NCBI RefSeq assembly: GCF_027563465.1
Contig: NZ_JAPFQA010000020.1
Span: 16,243-80,242, forward strand
Source of the DNA: Mesorhizobium qingshengii
Lineage (GTDB): Bacteria > Pseudomonadota > Alphaproteobacteria > Rhizobiales > Rhizobiaceae
Direction of reading: 5' to 3'
Length of the DNA stretch: 64,000 nucleotides
Shown in pieces: positions 1-8,006 of the stretch; position 1 is the stretch's first letter; each line of letters opens with the position of its first letter. The notes beneath the pieces were generated by a model. The model saw nothing but the letters and a program-made list of their open reading frames with translations. It searched no databases and was not told where the DNA came from. The position numbers were made by a program, and so were the translations under genes.

Positions 1-262
1 TGCCGACCGAGGAGGATGGGACCAGGTGCATCGCATTGCGGTCGGCACCAGTCATAACGCGATGGGCTGTCCCCGGTGCCAACACGTCGGGTTTGTCGCC
101 AGCGCAGGGTGCGTCCGGAAATCGGCAGGACCAAAGGCACGCCGTTCTTGCCTGAAAGGCGGATCGCATATCCATCCATCGCCGCCTGGTCGAATGGCGG
201 AAGTGCACGCGGAGCTTCGATCGTGTCGGCCGGAATGCGCCCTACCGCATGCTGCTTGAAAA
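1..262 (-). pseudogene. moeA-like molybdopterin molybdotransferase relic (N-terminal part)
   Basis: Read on the minus strand, the frame starting near 242 gives GRIPADTIEAPRALPPFD followed by QAAMDGYAIR, which matches the highly conserved N-terminal MoeA segment (PPFD..AMDGYA). The match then jumps frame near 103-110 and continues as AGDKPDVLAPGTAHRVMTGA, again MoeA-like. A stop codon lies just before the first block, and the usual first 20-30 residues are missing or scrambled. It therefore looks like a 5'-truncated, frameshifted copy that runs off the left edge. Functional MoeA inserts molybdate into molybdopterin. The family call rests on motif recall only. Confidence 0.6.
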
Positions 263-388
263 CAATCTACGGGCCAGGTCGAATCGAGGTGATAGACAAA
301 CAACGGATGCGCATCGTCACAAGTTGACAAAACCCTTCCTGGCAGGCGAACGCTCTGGGTTGCCTGCCCCTCAACTGGTACACGGCGT

Positions 389-1036
389 TCAGGCGTTTTT
401 TCGAAGAACACATGCTCGTTCCTCGCCTTCGGTTGCAATCAACGTCCATTTCCGCCTCGTTGAGGGACGTTCACGGGCGAATGTCCACGCATCGACCACC
501 TCAACGATCTGCTGGGGATCGCCGGCAACAATCGCGCCGCTGGCCGAGCGTGTAGCGCTGACCACGTCGGAAACGAAGCGAACAACAATCTCAGCGGCAT
601 CATCCTCCTCGAGAGCATCTACCACCTTTGCTTCGTTCGTGCCGATGAAGGTGAGTTGCAGCATCTCCTCCCGATCCCGGCGTCCGGCGATGGCTCGCTC
701 GAAGGCATCAAGCACTTGCGGTCCGACAAGGCGCTTCAACGCCTGGATGTCGCTGTCCGCATAGGCTCGCAGGATAACCTCATACGCCGTCTTGGCGTCG
801 GCCAGAAACGCGTCGAGGTCGAAATTCGGGTCGATCTCCCGGATCACATCCAAGAACGTGCCCGCGGAGCACGTGTTTTCGAGACTGTCGGTTCGTTGCT
901 CCATCGGCGCATCGTCCCGCTTGGTCTTGTCGCCCGACCGCGGCAGACGTTGGCCCCAACCACCCAGCAATGCCCAATAAAACGCGATCATCGCCACGAG
1001 GAGGAGCTGGCTGTTTGGATCTGTGGTCTCGTTCAT
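389..1036 (-). CDS. Tim44-like domain protein, membrane-anchored
   Basis: 215 aa. Residues about 9-28 form one hydrophobic N-terminal segment, followed by a charged linker (residues 32-55) and a mixed alpha/beta C-terminal part. That part resembles the Tim44-like domain: it starts with a FLDVIREIDPNFDLDAF-type helix and has central LKRLVGPQVLDAFERAI. Bacterial members (TimA-like) are inner-membrane or periplasmic proteins of poorly defined function. The start is supported by GGGAGA 7 bp upstream. It lies 60 bp downstream of ctaD on the same strand and is probably co-transcribed, which suggests a link with oxidase assembly or envelope maintenance, although this is inference. The remaining bases to the left (263-388) hold no recognisable gene. 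Confidence 0.75.
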   Translation of the reverse strand: MNETTDPNSQLLLVAMIAFYWALLGGWGQRLPRSGDKTKRDDAPMEQRTDSLENTCSAGTFLDVIREIDPNFDLDAFLADAKTAYEVILRAYADSDIQALKRLVGPQVLDAFERAIAGRRDREEMLQLTFIGTNEAKVVDALEEDDAAEIVVRFVSDVVSATRSASGAIVAGDPQQIVEVVDAWTFARERPSTRRKWTLIATEGEERACVLRKNA

Positions 1037-1096
1037 GACGTTCTCCCGACAAGATGTCGAAGTGACCGCAGGGGGCGATTGAAGGAAGGGCCGAAG

Positions 1097-2692
1097 TCAG
1101 AGAATGCGCGGCAGCTTTTCCCATTGATGGAAGGGCGGCGGCGATGGCAGCTGCCACTCGAGCGTGGTTGCCCCTTCGCCCCAAGGATTGGCGCCGGCCT
1201 TGCGTTTGCGGCTGAAAGCTTCCGCCACCGTGATGAAGAAGACGACAAGTCCCGCCGTTGAAATGTAGGACCCGATCGACGAGACGAAATTCCATCCGGC
1301 AAAAGCGTCGGGGTAGTCGGCATAGCGTCGCGGCATGCCGGCCATGCCCAGAAAATGCTGGGGGAAGAAGACGAGGTTGACGCCGATGAACATCAGCCAG
1401 AAATGCAACTTGCCCAGCCTCTCGCTATACATGTAACCGGTCATCTTCGGGAACCAGTAGTAGAAGCCGGCGAAGATGGCGAAAACCGCCCCCAAAGACA
1501 GCACGTAGTGAAAGTGAGCGATCACAAAGTACGTGTCGTGCAACGAACGATCTATACCGGGGCTGGCAACCATGATGCCGGTGACGCCGCCGATGGTGAA
1601 GAGCAGGATAAAGCCGAGAGCCCATAGCATCGGCGTCTTGAACTCGATCGATCCTCCCCACATGGTCGCCAGCCACGAAAACACCTTTACGCCGGTTGGA
1701 ACGGCGATGACCATTGAGGCGAAGGCGAAGTAACGCTGGGTGTCGGCGGACAGGCCGACCGTATACATATGGTGTGCCCAAACCACGAAACCGATCGCGC
1801 CGATTGCCACCATCGCATAGGCCATGCCGATGTAGCCGAAGATCGGCTTCCTGGCGAAGGCCGAGATGACATGGCTGATGATTCCGAATCCGGGCAGGAT
1901 CATGATGTAGACTTCAGGATGGCCGAAGAACCAGAACAGATGCTGGTAGAGGATCGGATCGCCGCCGCCGGACGGTGAAAAGAAGGTCGTGCCGAAATTG
2001 CGATCGGTCAAAAGCATGGTGACCGCGCCGGCGAGCACCGGCAGCGACATGAGAAGCATGAAGGCGGTGACCAGCATTGACCAGGCAAACAGAGGCATCT
2101 TGTGCATCGTCATGCCGGGAGCGCGCATGTTGAAGATGGTGGTGATGAAGTTGATAGCGCCAAGGATCGAGGAGGCGCCCGAAAGGTGGATCGACAGGAT
2201 GACGAGGTCGACGGCGGGACCGGGCTGGCCGTCTGTCGAATAGGGCGGATAGAGCGTCCAGCCGCCGCCATGACCGAGCGTGCCGGGCGCTCCTGGCACG
2301 AACATTGAGGTGATGAAGAGGATAAACGACATGGCCAGAAGCCAGAACGAGATATTGTTCAAACGCGGAAAGGCCATATCGGGCGCGCCAATCATGATCG
2401 GTACCATCCAATTGCCGAAGCCACCGATCAGCGCCGGCATGAGGACGAAAAAGATCATGACCAGCCCATGGGCGCTGACGACGACGTTGTAGACACCTGG
2501 ATCGCCAAATATCTGCAAGCCTGGCTCCTGCAACTCCATGCGGATCAACACGGAAAGCGCGGTGCCGAAGACGCCCGCCATGATCGAGAACAGCAGATAG
2601 AGTGTCCCGATATCCTTGTGGTTGGTCGAGAACAGCCACCGGACGAGAAATCGGGGCTTGTGGTCATCCAAGCTCGTGGCTGGATCAGACAT
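1097..2692 (-). CDS. ctaD: aa3-type cytochrome c oxidase subunit I
   Basis: 531 aa, haem-copper oxidase subunit I, which reduces O2 to water and pumps protons at the inner membrane. The sequence shows the family marks in order: STNHKDIGTLY at the N-terminus, HGLVMIFFVLMP, HPEVYIMILPGFG (the His-Tyr pair of the copper site), AHHMYTVG (copper B histidines) and HDTYFVIAHFHY (haem ligands), within 12 hydrophobic segments. I chose the start at MSDPATS because AGGAAG lies 8 bp before it; an in-frame ATG 45 bp earlier has no such support. It is an orphan: no subunit II, III or haem O synthase gene is adjacent, and the upstream neighbour is a folate gene. Family assignment is secure; its partner subunits must be encoded elsewhere. 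Confidence 0.97.
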   Translation of the reverse strand: MSDPATSLDDHKPRFLVRWLFSTNHKDIGTLYLLFSIMAGVFGTALSVLIRMELQEPGLQIFGDPGVYNVVVSAHGLVMIFFVLMPALIGGFGNWMVPIMIGAPDMAFPRLNNISFWLLAMSFILFITSMFVPGAPGTLGHGGGWTLYPPYSTDGQPGPAVDLVILSIHLSGASSILGAINFITTIFNMRAPGMTMHKMPLFAWSMLVTAFMLLMSLPVLAGAVTMLLTDRNFGTTFFSPSGGGDPILYQHLFWFFGHPEVYIMILPGFGIISHVISAFARKPIFGYIGMAYAMVAIGAIGFVVWAHHMYTVGLSADTQRYFAFASMVIAVPTGVKVFSWLATMWGGSIEFKTPMLWALGFILLFTIGGVTGIMVASPGIDRSLHDTYFVIAHFHYVLSLGAVFAIFAGFYYWFPKMTGYMYSERLGKLHFWLMFIGVNLVFFPQHFLGMAGMPRRYADYPDAFAGWNFVSSIGSYISTAGLVVFFITVAEAFSRKRKAGANPWGEGATTLEWQLPSPPPFHQWEKLPRIL

Positions 2693-2790
2693 GATGTGCT
2701 TCCTGCTGTTTGCTTTCGGCAGGCGGGGCAGAATCAACGATGGATCTGCGTTTCGCCGTCACAAGCGGATCGGGCCGTGCCTGCATTCAT

Positions 2791-3453
2791 TCACTGGTCC
2801 GTGACGATCACATCCATTGGAACGTCGTGCGGCTGCGGATAGATGGTCGGAACCCTGCTGCCGGCGTAGCCGACGCCGATGACGAGAGGCCGCTTCGGCG
2901 CGGCGGCCAGGGTTCGGTCGAAGAAGCCGCCGCCATAACCCAGGCGATAGTTAGCCTGGTCAAACCCGACGACAGGCGCGATGATCACATCCGGTTGGAC
3001 TGATGGTCCGTGTGAGGGGACAAGAATATTCCAGATGCCGCGCTCCAGCGGGTCTCCCGGTCCCCAGATTCGAAACTCCAGCGGCCAGCCTTTCTTGATG
3101 ACGACTGGAAGCGCGATCCGCCCGCCGCGCTCGATCACCTTTATCGCCCAGTTGCGGAGATCGGGCTCACCGCGGAATGGCCAATAGCCGCTGACAATCC
3201 GCCCACCTACCCGGCCGACAGCCAGATCGAGGGCGGACGCGATCCGTAAAGACCTCGCCATGCGTTCCTCGGCATCGACCGCGAGACGCTCATCGATCAG
3301 CCGCTTGCGTTCCGCCTTGCGCCATCGACGGACGTCGTGCCATGCGTCCTGGACGACCAGCTCGGTGCCGTACCCAGGGACGAGCTCATGCATGAAACAT
3401 GGCGGAGAGGCGTATTCTCTCGTTTCCGGGTGAACATCCTCCCGATCAGACAT
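2791..3453 (-). CDS. 5-formyltetrahydrofolate cyclo-ligase family protein
   Basis: 220 aa. It converts 5-formyl-THF plus ATP to 5,10-methenyl-THF in one-carbon metabolism (cytoplasm). The C-terminal signature GYGGGFFDRTL and the preceding PVVGFD are typical of the family, as is the central SGYWPFRGEPD segment. The N-terminus carries about 40 extra residues before the conserved helix, as in other alphaproteobacterial members. The start at 3453 has AGGGAG 7 bp upstream, while an ATG 72 bp earlier would overlap the palindrome region. It is divergent from the LysR gene with 126 bp between the starts, so that regulator may control it. Confidence 0.9.
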   Translation of the reverse strand: MSDREDVHPETREYASPPCFMHELVPGYGTELVVQDAWHDVRRWRKAERKRLIDERLAVDAEERMARSLRIASALDLAVGRVGGRIVSGYWPFRGEPDLRNWAIKVIERGGRIALPVVIKKGWPLEFRIWGPGDPLERGIWNILVPSHGPSVQPDVIIAPVVGFDQANYRLGYGGGFFDRTLAAAPKRPLVIGVGYAGSRVPTIYPQPHDVPMDVIVTDQ

Positions 3454-3543
3454 CGCACGCTCCCTATCCGTTGCGGCGGAAACTCCGCCTGCCTGGACGT
3501 TGCGCCGCGTAAAACAGGAAGGCAAACGGAATTAAATGCTGTA

Positions 3544-3566
3544 TTAGTGCAAGATTATTGCACTAA
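3544..3566. promoter_or_regulatory. Perfect 9-bp inverted repeat upstream of LysR gene
   Basis: TTAGTGCAA, a 5-bp spacer, then TTGCACTAA: a perfect dyad ending 13 bp before the LysR start codon, in the divergent region with the folate gene. The spacing and T...A ends are those of a LysR-type recognition site, so autoregulation is likely. The site is seen directly; its role is inferred. Confidence 0.7.
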
Positions 3567-3579
3567 ACTGGAGGCTGCG

Positions 3580-4425
3580 ATGGACATCGACCGCGCGCGC
3601 ACGTTTCTGGAGATCGTCCATTCCGGGAGCTTTCTGAGAGCCGCCGACCGACTCCACGTCACCCAGACAACTGTCAGCGCGCGGATACGCACACTCGAGG
3701 AAGAGCTCGGACGTCAGCTCTTTGTCCGCAACCGCAATGGTGCGCAGTTGACGCCAGCGGGCCGTGAGTTCGAGCGGTTTGCCCAGTCATTCGTGCAAAT
3801 CTGGGAACGGGCTCGCCACCAGCTCGCCATCCCATCGGGGCGGACGAGCGTCGTTGCCCTGGGCGGAGAGCTCAGCCTATGGAACCCGCTGCTGCTCGAC
3901 TGGCTGGTCTGGATGAAGAAGACGAGGCCGGAAATCGCCATCCAGGCCCAAGTCGGCGTGCCGGACCAGCTCCTCGAGCAGCTCAGAACAGGCGTTCTGG
4001 ACATTGCGGTGCTTTACGCCCCGAAGCTGCTACCGGGTTTCCGGGTAGAGCTTCTCGTCGAAGAGCAACTCGTCCTGGTCCGGACCACGGACAGGGAGGG
4101 AGTACCTGGCAGTTCCAGGGACTATGTCTATGTCGATTGGGGGCCGCTGTTTGCGGCCCAGCATGACTCCACTTCCACTGCCTTCGGCGAGCCGGGACTG
4201 ATGGTCGGCCTTGGCCCGCTCGGATTGAGCTATATCCTGCGCGCTGGCGGAATGGGCTATTTCCGCAGGGGCGCCGCAGCTCCCCATATCGCGGCGGGGC
4301 AGCTGGAGGTCGTGGAAGGCGCGCCGGAGTTCACCTATCCGGCCTATGCCGTCTATCCGGAAGCAAGTGAAGCGCGAGCCGATGTGCAGGAGGCGCTGCG
4401 CGGCCTGAAGCAAGTTGTGAAATGA
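3580..4425 (+). CDS. LysR family transcriptional regulator
   Basis: 281 aa. The N-terminal winged HTH (residues 1-60) has the family pattern FLEIVHSGSFLRAADRLHVT followed by QTTVSARIRTLEEELG. Residues about 90-280 form the periplasmic-binding-protein-like effector domain. The start at 3580 follows GGAGG at normal spacing; a long upstream extension of the frame overlaps the divergent gene and is not used. A perfect palindrome precedes it. The neighbouring cyclo-ligase gene is divergent and is the natural first candidate target; the effector cannot be told from sequence. DUF488 follows 68 bp downstream on the same strand. Confidence 0.93.
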   Translation: MDIDRARTFLEIVHSGSFLRAADRLHVTQTTVSARIRTLEEELGRQLFVRNRNGAQLTPAGREFERFAQSFVQIWERARHQLAIPSGRTSVVALGGELSLWNPLLLDWLVWMKKTRPEIAIQAQVGVPDQLLEQLRTGVLDIAVLYAPKLLPGFRVELLVEEQLVLVRTTDREGVPGSSRDYVYVDWGPLFAAQHDSTSTAFGEPGLMVGLGPLGLSYILRAGGMGYFRRGAAAPHIAAGQLEVVEGAPEFTYPAYAVYPEASEARADVQEALRGLKQVVK

Positions 4426-4493
4426 TCGTCCCTCCAGGCGCAAAGAAACGGTTCGCGTCACCGGAAGGATGGATCGCCACGGATTGACCGAAC

Positions 4494-5039
4494 ATGCCTT
4501 ACCCGTTCCACACCATCGGTCACTCGACCCGGTCGATTGCCGAATTCGTTGCCCTGCTGCGAGTTGGAGAAATCGCCCTCGTTGTGGACATAAGAACCGT
4601 CCGGCGATCGCGGGCGAACCCGCAGTTCAACAGCGAGTTGCTTGCGGAAAGCCTGGGGGCGTTCGGGATCGGATATGAATACATTGCCGAGCTTGGAGGC
4701 CTGCGCGGCAAGGCCCACGACATTCCCCCGACGCTCAATGCATTCTGGATCAACCAGAGTTTTCACAACTACGCCGACTACGCGCTATCGGCGGCGTTTT
4801 GTGGCGGCTTGGACCGGCTCGTGGCCCTCGGTCGGCAGCGGCGGTGCGCCATCATGTGCTCGGAAGCGCTTTGGTGGCGCTGCCACAGAAGAATCGTCGC
4901 CGACTACCTGATCAGCCGCGGCGAGTCGGTTTTTCATCTGATGGGCCAGGACAGGATCGAGCCGGCGAAACCCACAGATGGTGTGAGGGCGGCAGCCAAC
5001 GGAACGCTTGTCTACCCGCCTTCACAGGCTTTGGGATAG
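4494..5039 (+). CDS. DUF488 domain-containing protein
   Basis: 181 aa. The N-terminal TIGHSTRS and the later CSEALWWRCHRRIVADYL segment, with its Cys-Glu and Cys-His pairs, are the hallmarks of DUF488, a cytoplasmic family of unknown biochemical role often found near stress genes. No good ribosome-binding site is visible. Its last 18 codons and stop (4983-5039) are about 92% identical to a gene fragment at 18121-18177, which shows that this gene once existed in two copies, each facing an Rnk-like gene. Here the Rnk partner has been lost. Confidence 0.88.
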   Translation: MPYPFHTIGHSTRSIAEFVALLRVGEIALVVDIRTVRRSRANPQFNSELLAESLGAFGIGYEYIAELGGLRGKAHDIPPTLNAFWINQSFHNYADYALSAAFCGGLDRLVALGRQRRCAIMCSEALWWRCHRRIVADYLISRGESVFHLMGQDRIEPAKPTDGVRAAANGTLVYPPSQALG

Positions 5040-5170
5040 TCGAGCGCTCAGGCGGCTGACGGACCAGGATCGTCGAACCCGGCGTTGCAAGCCACCATGA
5101 AAATCACGACGGATTTTGGCTGCGCTGTTCATGCATGCATAGTTGGTGAAGCAATCCTGGAGGTCAAGGC
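4983..5170. repeat. Composite duplicated segment shared with 18.1 kb and 19.6 kb
   Basis: Bases 4983-5099 match 18121-18237 with about 9 mismatches in 117, and bases 5099-5170 match 19586-19657 with about 4 mismatches in 72, in the same order and orientation. The two target blocks are about 1.35 kb apart at 18-19.6 kb but joined here. This is what a duplication followed by deletion of two rnk-like genes would leave. Alignment was by eye. Confidence 0.85.
5048..5099 (-). pseudogene. C-terminal remnant of an Rnk/GreA-C-like gene
   Basis: On the minus strand this reads ACNAGFDDPGPSAA and stop, nearly the same as the tail of the intact gene at 18186-18749 (AFNAGFDDPGPSAA). The rest of the gene is missing; the next bases match the distant upstream region of another rnk-like gene at 19586. 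It is therefore a deletion remnant, tail to tail with DUF488. Confidence 0.85.
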
Positions 5171-5197
5171 AACCGCCTCGGCGGCACCAGTCTTGAG

Positions 5198-5404
5198 CTA
5201 TTCGCGGCGAGCGCCGAGCAGCGTGTTTATCACCAGCTCTCTTCCAGACCGGTTTATGCCGGTCCCGCGCGGTCTCTCTTCCGCAAGCCCGAGGAAGACA
5301 AGGCGTTCAGCCATTGCTTTCGATAGGGCCGGGTAGGGGCCGCGATTCATGCGCTTAAGCGCCGTCTGCTCCTCTTCGGTGAGATCAGCCCACGTGACCG
5401 TCAT
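5198..5404 (-). CDS. Small conserved hypothetical protein (68 aa)
   Basis: 68 aa, starting MTVTWADLTEEEQTALKRMN and continuing with a compact helix-rich, charged sequence; the pattern of a short helix, LxxLG-type turn and basic C-terminus is reminiscent of a small winged-helix or phage-type helix protein. No cysteine, signal peptide or membrane segment. AGGGAGG 7 bp before the ATG at 5404 supports the start. It is transcribed away from the duplicated segment and toward it ends 28 bp from the repeat. I do not recognise a function. Confidence 0.65.
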   Translation of the reverse strand: MTVTWADLTEEEQTALKRMNRGPYPALSKAMAERLVFLGLAEERPRGTGINRSGRELVINTLLGARRE

Positions 5405-5471
5405 GACGGCCTCCCTGCTTGCACCGGCCGGGCTGCGACCGCGAATTCCTTGAGCCCCGAAGACCCGTGGC

Positions 5472-5771
5472 CTATGGAACGGCATCTATGCCGACAATGC
5501 CGCCTTCATTCTCCAGAACGCCAATCCGCTTGACCTCTGAGCGGTTGAGTTTCAGGCGAACGCCGATACCGCCGCCGTTCTCGGCGATGAAAACGGCGCC
5601 GGCGTTTTCAAGCGCGGTTTGCAGCGTGCCGCAGACATCCTGGCCGGGAAGGCTGATCCGGCGCTCGAATTCTTCGATGATCGGCGCATCCACGCCTGAA
5701 TTGCCGGCGAGCTTTTCGCGGGTCCATTCAACCAGCGCACGGGCGGCACGGCATTGAGCGCCGGTGATCAT
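5472..5771 (-). CDS. XRE-like helix-turn-helix transcriptional regulator (99 aa)
   Basis: 99 aa. Starts MITGAQCRAARALVEWTREKL, the form of a very common rhizobial family of short XRE-like regulators with one N-terminal HTH (residues 1-55) and a C-terminal strand-rich tail containing AVFIAENGGGIGVRLK. AAGGAG lies 8 bp before the ATG at 5771. It is divergent from the gene at 5978, and a dyad with a perfect TATAAT lies between them. The DNA target is unknown. Confidence 0.8.
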   Translation of the reverse strand: MITGAQCRAARALVEWTREKLAGNSGVDAPIIEEFERRISLPGQDVCGTLQTALENAGAVFIAENGGGIGVRLKLNRSEVKRIGVLENEGGIVGIDAVP

Positions 5772-5910
5772 CTTCAAATCTCCTTCCGGACCGCTTTCGG
5801 CAGCGGAATCACCGCCTGCCAGAAGCCAAGACGGTTCGCGCGCGGCGACTTCACCTGTCAAAAATGCATATCGAATGGGAAAAGGGAAGGGCCGGCACAC
5901 GCCGCAACCG

Positions 5911-5932
5911 CAATTATAATGCAAAATAATTG
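5911..5932. promoter_or_regulatory. AT-rich dyad with TATAAT box in divergent region
   Basis: CAATTAT, 8 bp, ATAATTG (7-bp arms) in a notably AT-rich spacer between the XRE-like gene and the gene at 5978. A perfect TATAAT (5915-5920) lies in the left arm, though no good -35 is visible. A repressor site overlapping a promoter is a reasonable reading; the bound protein is unknown. Confidence 0.45.
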
Positions 5933-5977
5933 TGTTGAAGCGGCAATAAATTTCGTTTGTCTTGCAGGTAAGGATAA

Positions 5978-6616
5978 GTGAAGCTCGTGCGTAGCGAAAT
6001 TGACAGATTGGGTGCCAGCCAGCAGGTCGGCAACGCCAGGGGGAGTTCTTGGCGGTATCGCGCGAAGGGCGCCTTGGGCTCGGCGATGATGATAATGGAC
6101 AGGCTTGAACGCGATTTCGGCAGGATACTTTCCGGCAGGGACGTTCAACGTCATGTGGTCGGGCGAATGGTGTCTGCCAGCCGCCTCGACGTATATGGCC
6201 GCAGCCCAATCACTCCTTCGGATGACAATACTCTCAAGACACGGCTGCGCCAGGAACTGCTCCTGCAAGCACAGACCCGGCTGCCGATCACCTATATAAG
6301 ATTGGCCGAGACCATGATTGGTTCGCACGCAACAGGCGTGATCCGGGACGCACTCGAACAACTGATGGACGACGATGCGGACGAAGGCCTGCCATTGCTT
6401 GCGGCCATTGCCGTGAAGGCGCTGCAACCTGGCTTGCCCGCTCCCTGGTTCTTTCGCAAAGCAGAGGACATCGGGCTGTTCGCCGGCGATCCGGTCGATC
6501 TGGAAGCCTATGCTTTCCATGCAAGGGAGTTCTATCGCGCGATCAGCCTTAATGCAGGTCTGTCGGGGCAAGCCTCTGCAAGGACCCTGCCGGCTCCGCC
6601 GCCTGCAGACAGGTGA
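5978..6616 (+). CDS. Conserved hypothetical protein
   Basis: About 212 aa if read from the GTG at 5978 (AAGGA just upstream); an ATG at 6086 is possible but lacks a ribosome site. The conserved-looking core is residues 95-190, helix-rich, with LPITYIRLAETMIG, LLAAIAVKALQPGLPAPWFF and EAYAFHAREFYRAI. No membrane segment or known catalytic motif. It ends 9 bp before the CBS-BON gene, so the two are probably one operon, and a role in the same stress or energy response is possible. I do not recognise the family. Confidence 0.6.
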   Translation: MKLVRSEIDRLGASQQVGNARGSSWRYRAKGALGSAMMIMDRLERDFGRILSGRDVQRHVVGRMVSASRLDVYGRSPITPSDDNTLKTRLRQELLLQAQTRLPITYIRLAETMIGSHATGVIRDALEQLMDDDADEGLPLLAAIAVKALQPGLPAPWFFRKAEDIGLFAGDPVDLEAYAFHAREFYRAISLNAGLSGQASARTLPAPPPADR

Positions 6617-6625
6617 AGGAGAACG

Positions 6626-7324
6626 ATGCTGATCGCCAGGGATGTGATGACGTCACCGGTCATCGCGGTCGGGCCTGACAGTACGGTGGACGAGGTCGCC
6701 GATGTCCTTCTGTCGCACGGGGTCAGCGCCGTGCCGGTGATTGATCAGGGTGCGCTGCTGGGCATCGTCAGTGAAGGAGACCTGATCCGCCGGGCGGAGA
6801 TCGGTACGGCGCCGCAGGGTCATTCCTGGTGGCTTCGGCTTTTCGCCAACAACGCCGCTCTTGCGGAAGGCTATGTCAAGTCTCGTTCCGCGCATGTGAC
6901 CGACGTCATGACAAAGCAGGTTGCGACCGTGGTCGAGGGCACCCCAGTCGTCGAGATCGCAGCCCTGCTTGAACACAATCGGATCAAGCGTGTTCCGGTG
7001 CTGCGCGACGGACTGGTGGTCGGGATCGTCAGTCGCACCAATCTGGTGCGGGCCCTGATCGTCGCCAGGAAGGGTTGGCGCGCTCCGGTCTCTCCTGACG
7101 ACAGCAGCATCCGGTTGGAGATTCACGACGCCTTGAAATCCGAACCATGGCCCTCGACTGGAAGGTCGGACGTAACCGTGACCAACGGCGTGGTCGCCTT
7201 CTGGGGAGCCTACCTCTCGGAGCAGGAGCGGAAAGCCACGCTCATTCTGGCCGAAAACACCGCCGGCGTACGGGCTATCGATGATCACCGCGTTGCACTC
7301 GAGATGACCTATGTCGTGGTCTGA
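6626..7324 (+). CDS. CBS-pair and BON domain protein
   Basis: 232 aa. Two CBS domains (about residues 5-65 and 93-150, each opening with DVMT and an S/T-V pattern) followed by a C-terminal BON domain (about 160-225). CBS pairs bind adenosyl ligands and act as energy or redox sensors; BON domains often contact membranes or lipids. This architecture is common in alphaproteobacteria as a cytosolic sensor protein. Ribosome site AAGGAG precedes the ATG. The gene sits between an unknown protein and a truncated haemoglobin on the same strand, suggesting an oxygen- or NO-related setting. Confidence 0.9.
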   Translation: MLIARDVMTSPVIAVGPDSTVDEVADVLLSHGVSAVPVIDQGALLGIVSEGDLIRRAEIGTAPQGHSWWLRLFANNAALAEGYVKSRSAHVTDVMTKQVATVVEGTPVVEIAALLEHNRIKRVPVLRDGLVVGIVSRTNLVRALIVARKGWRAPVSPDDSSIRLEIHDALKSEPWPSTGRSDVTVTNGVVAFWGAYLSEQERKATLILAENTAGVRAIDDHRVALEMTYVVV

Positions 7325-7351
7325 AGGCGCGGATAAGCGTTGGAGCAGAGT

Positions 7352-7756
7352 ATGCCGTTGATGCAGACAGCCCCGATTAGCGAAGAGCAGATTCGCCAGC
7401 TCGTCGCTTGCTTCTATGGCAAGATCCACGCCGACACGGATCTCGGGCCGACTTTCGAGCGCGTCGTTGCGGGCGACTGGGAAACACAGCTGGCGGAGAT
7501 GCACGATTTCTGGTCCTCGGTCACGCTGACCAACGGGTTCTACAAGGGCAGTCTCGTCGCGGTTCACAAGCACATGGGTGGATTGGAGATCGGTCTGCTC
7601 GACCGGTGCCTCGCCTTGTTTGGCCACAGTTGCGATGAATTGCTCGACAGCGAGACTGCGGGACTCTGTTGGCTGAAGGCCGCCCACATCGCCGAAAGGC
7701 TGAAGCTGTCCCTGTTCCATCGCCCTGACCGGCCGTGGCTGAGAGACGCCTCATGA
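7352..7756 (+). CDS. Truncated haemoglobin, probably group III
   Basis: 134 aa, normal for the family. It has the short 2-on-2 globin pattern: early FYGKIHADTDLGPTF, HDFWSSVTL and VHKHMGGLEI, with LFGHSCDELL near the end. Such proteins bind O2 or NO through haem and are common in denitrifiers and microaerobes. Start at 7352 (GGAG 6 bp before); an in-frame TTG at 7340 is less likely. Its stop overlaps (ATGA) the start of a broken ferredoxin gene, so the pair was once translationally coupled. Confidence 0.85.
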   Translation: MPLMQTAPISEEQIRQLVACFYGKIHADTDLGPTFERVVAGDWETQLAEMHDFWSSVTLTNGFYKGSLVAVHKHMGGLEIGLLDRCLALFGHSCDELLDSETAGLCWLKAAHIAERLKLSLFHRPDRPWLRDAS

Positions 7757-8005
7757 CGCTCGTGGCCCCTGACAATTGCATCAGACGCATCAAATACATC
7801 GACCGCGTGGGAGCCTGTCCCGTGGGCTGCTTCCATGAAGGCGAGATCATGCTCGCCGTCCCGCTAAATGCACCCACGGCTGGGTTTGCGAACCCGGATG
7901 CCCGGCGAAGGCCATCTTTCCCGACACCGCGGCCGGGTCTCGACGATCGGCGCGCGTTGAAACACGGATATTTCTCGCCGGGGCCTGGGCTGGGCGACTG
8001 CACAA
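7753..8005 (+). pseudogene. Frameshifted 7Fe ferredoxin (fdxA-like) pseudogene
   Basis: The first half reads MTLVAPDNCIRRIKYIDRVG then ACPVGCFHEGEIML, a clear match to FdxA (as at 51813-52154) but with two cluster cysteines changed to arginine. After about 7865 the match moves to another frame: CTHGWVCEPGCPAKAIFPDT, equivalent to the second-cluster segment of FdxA. Loss of cysteines and the frameshift mean no functional ferredoxin is made. The start overlaps the globin stop. Confidence 0.85.
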
Positions 8006-8006
8006 G

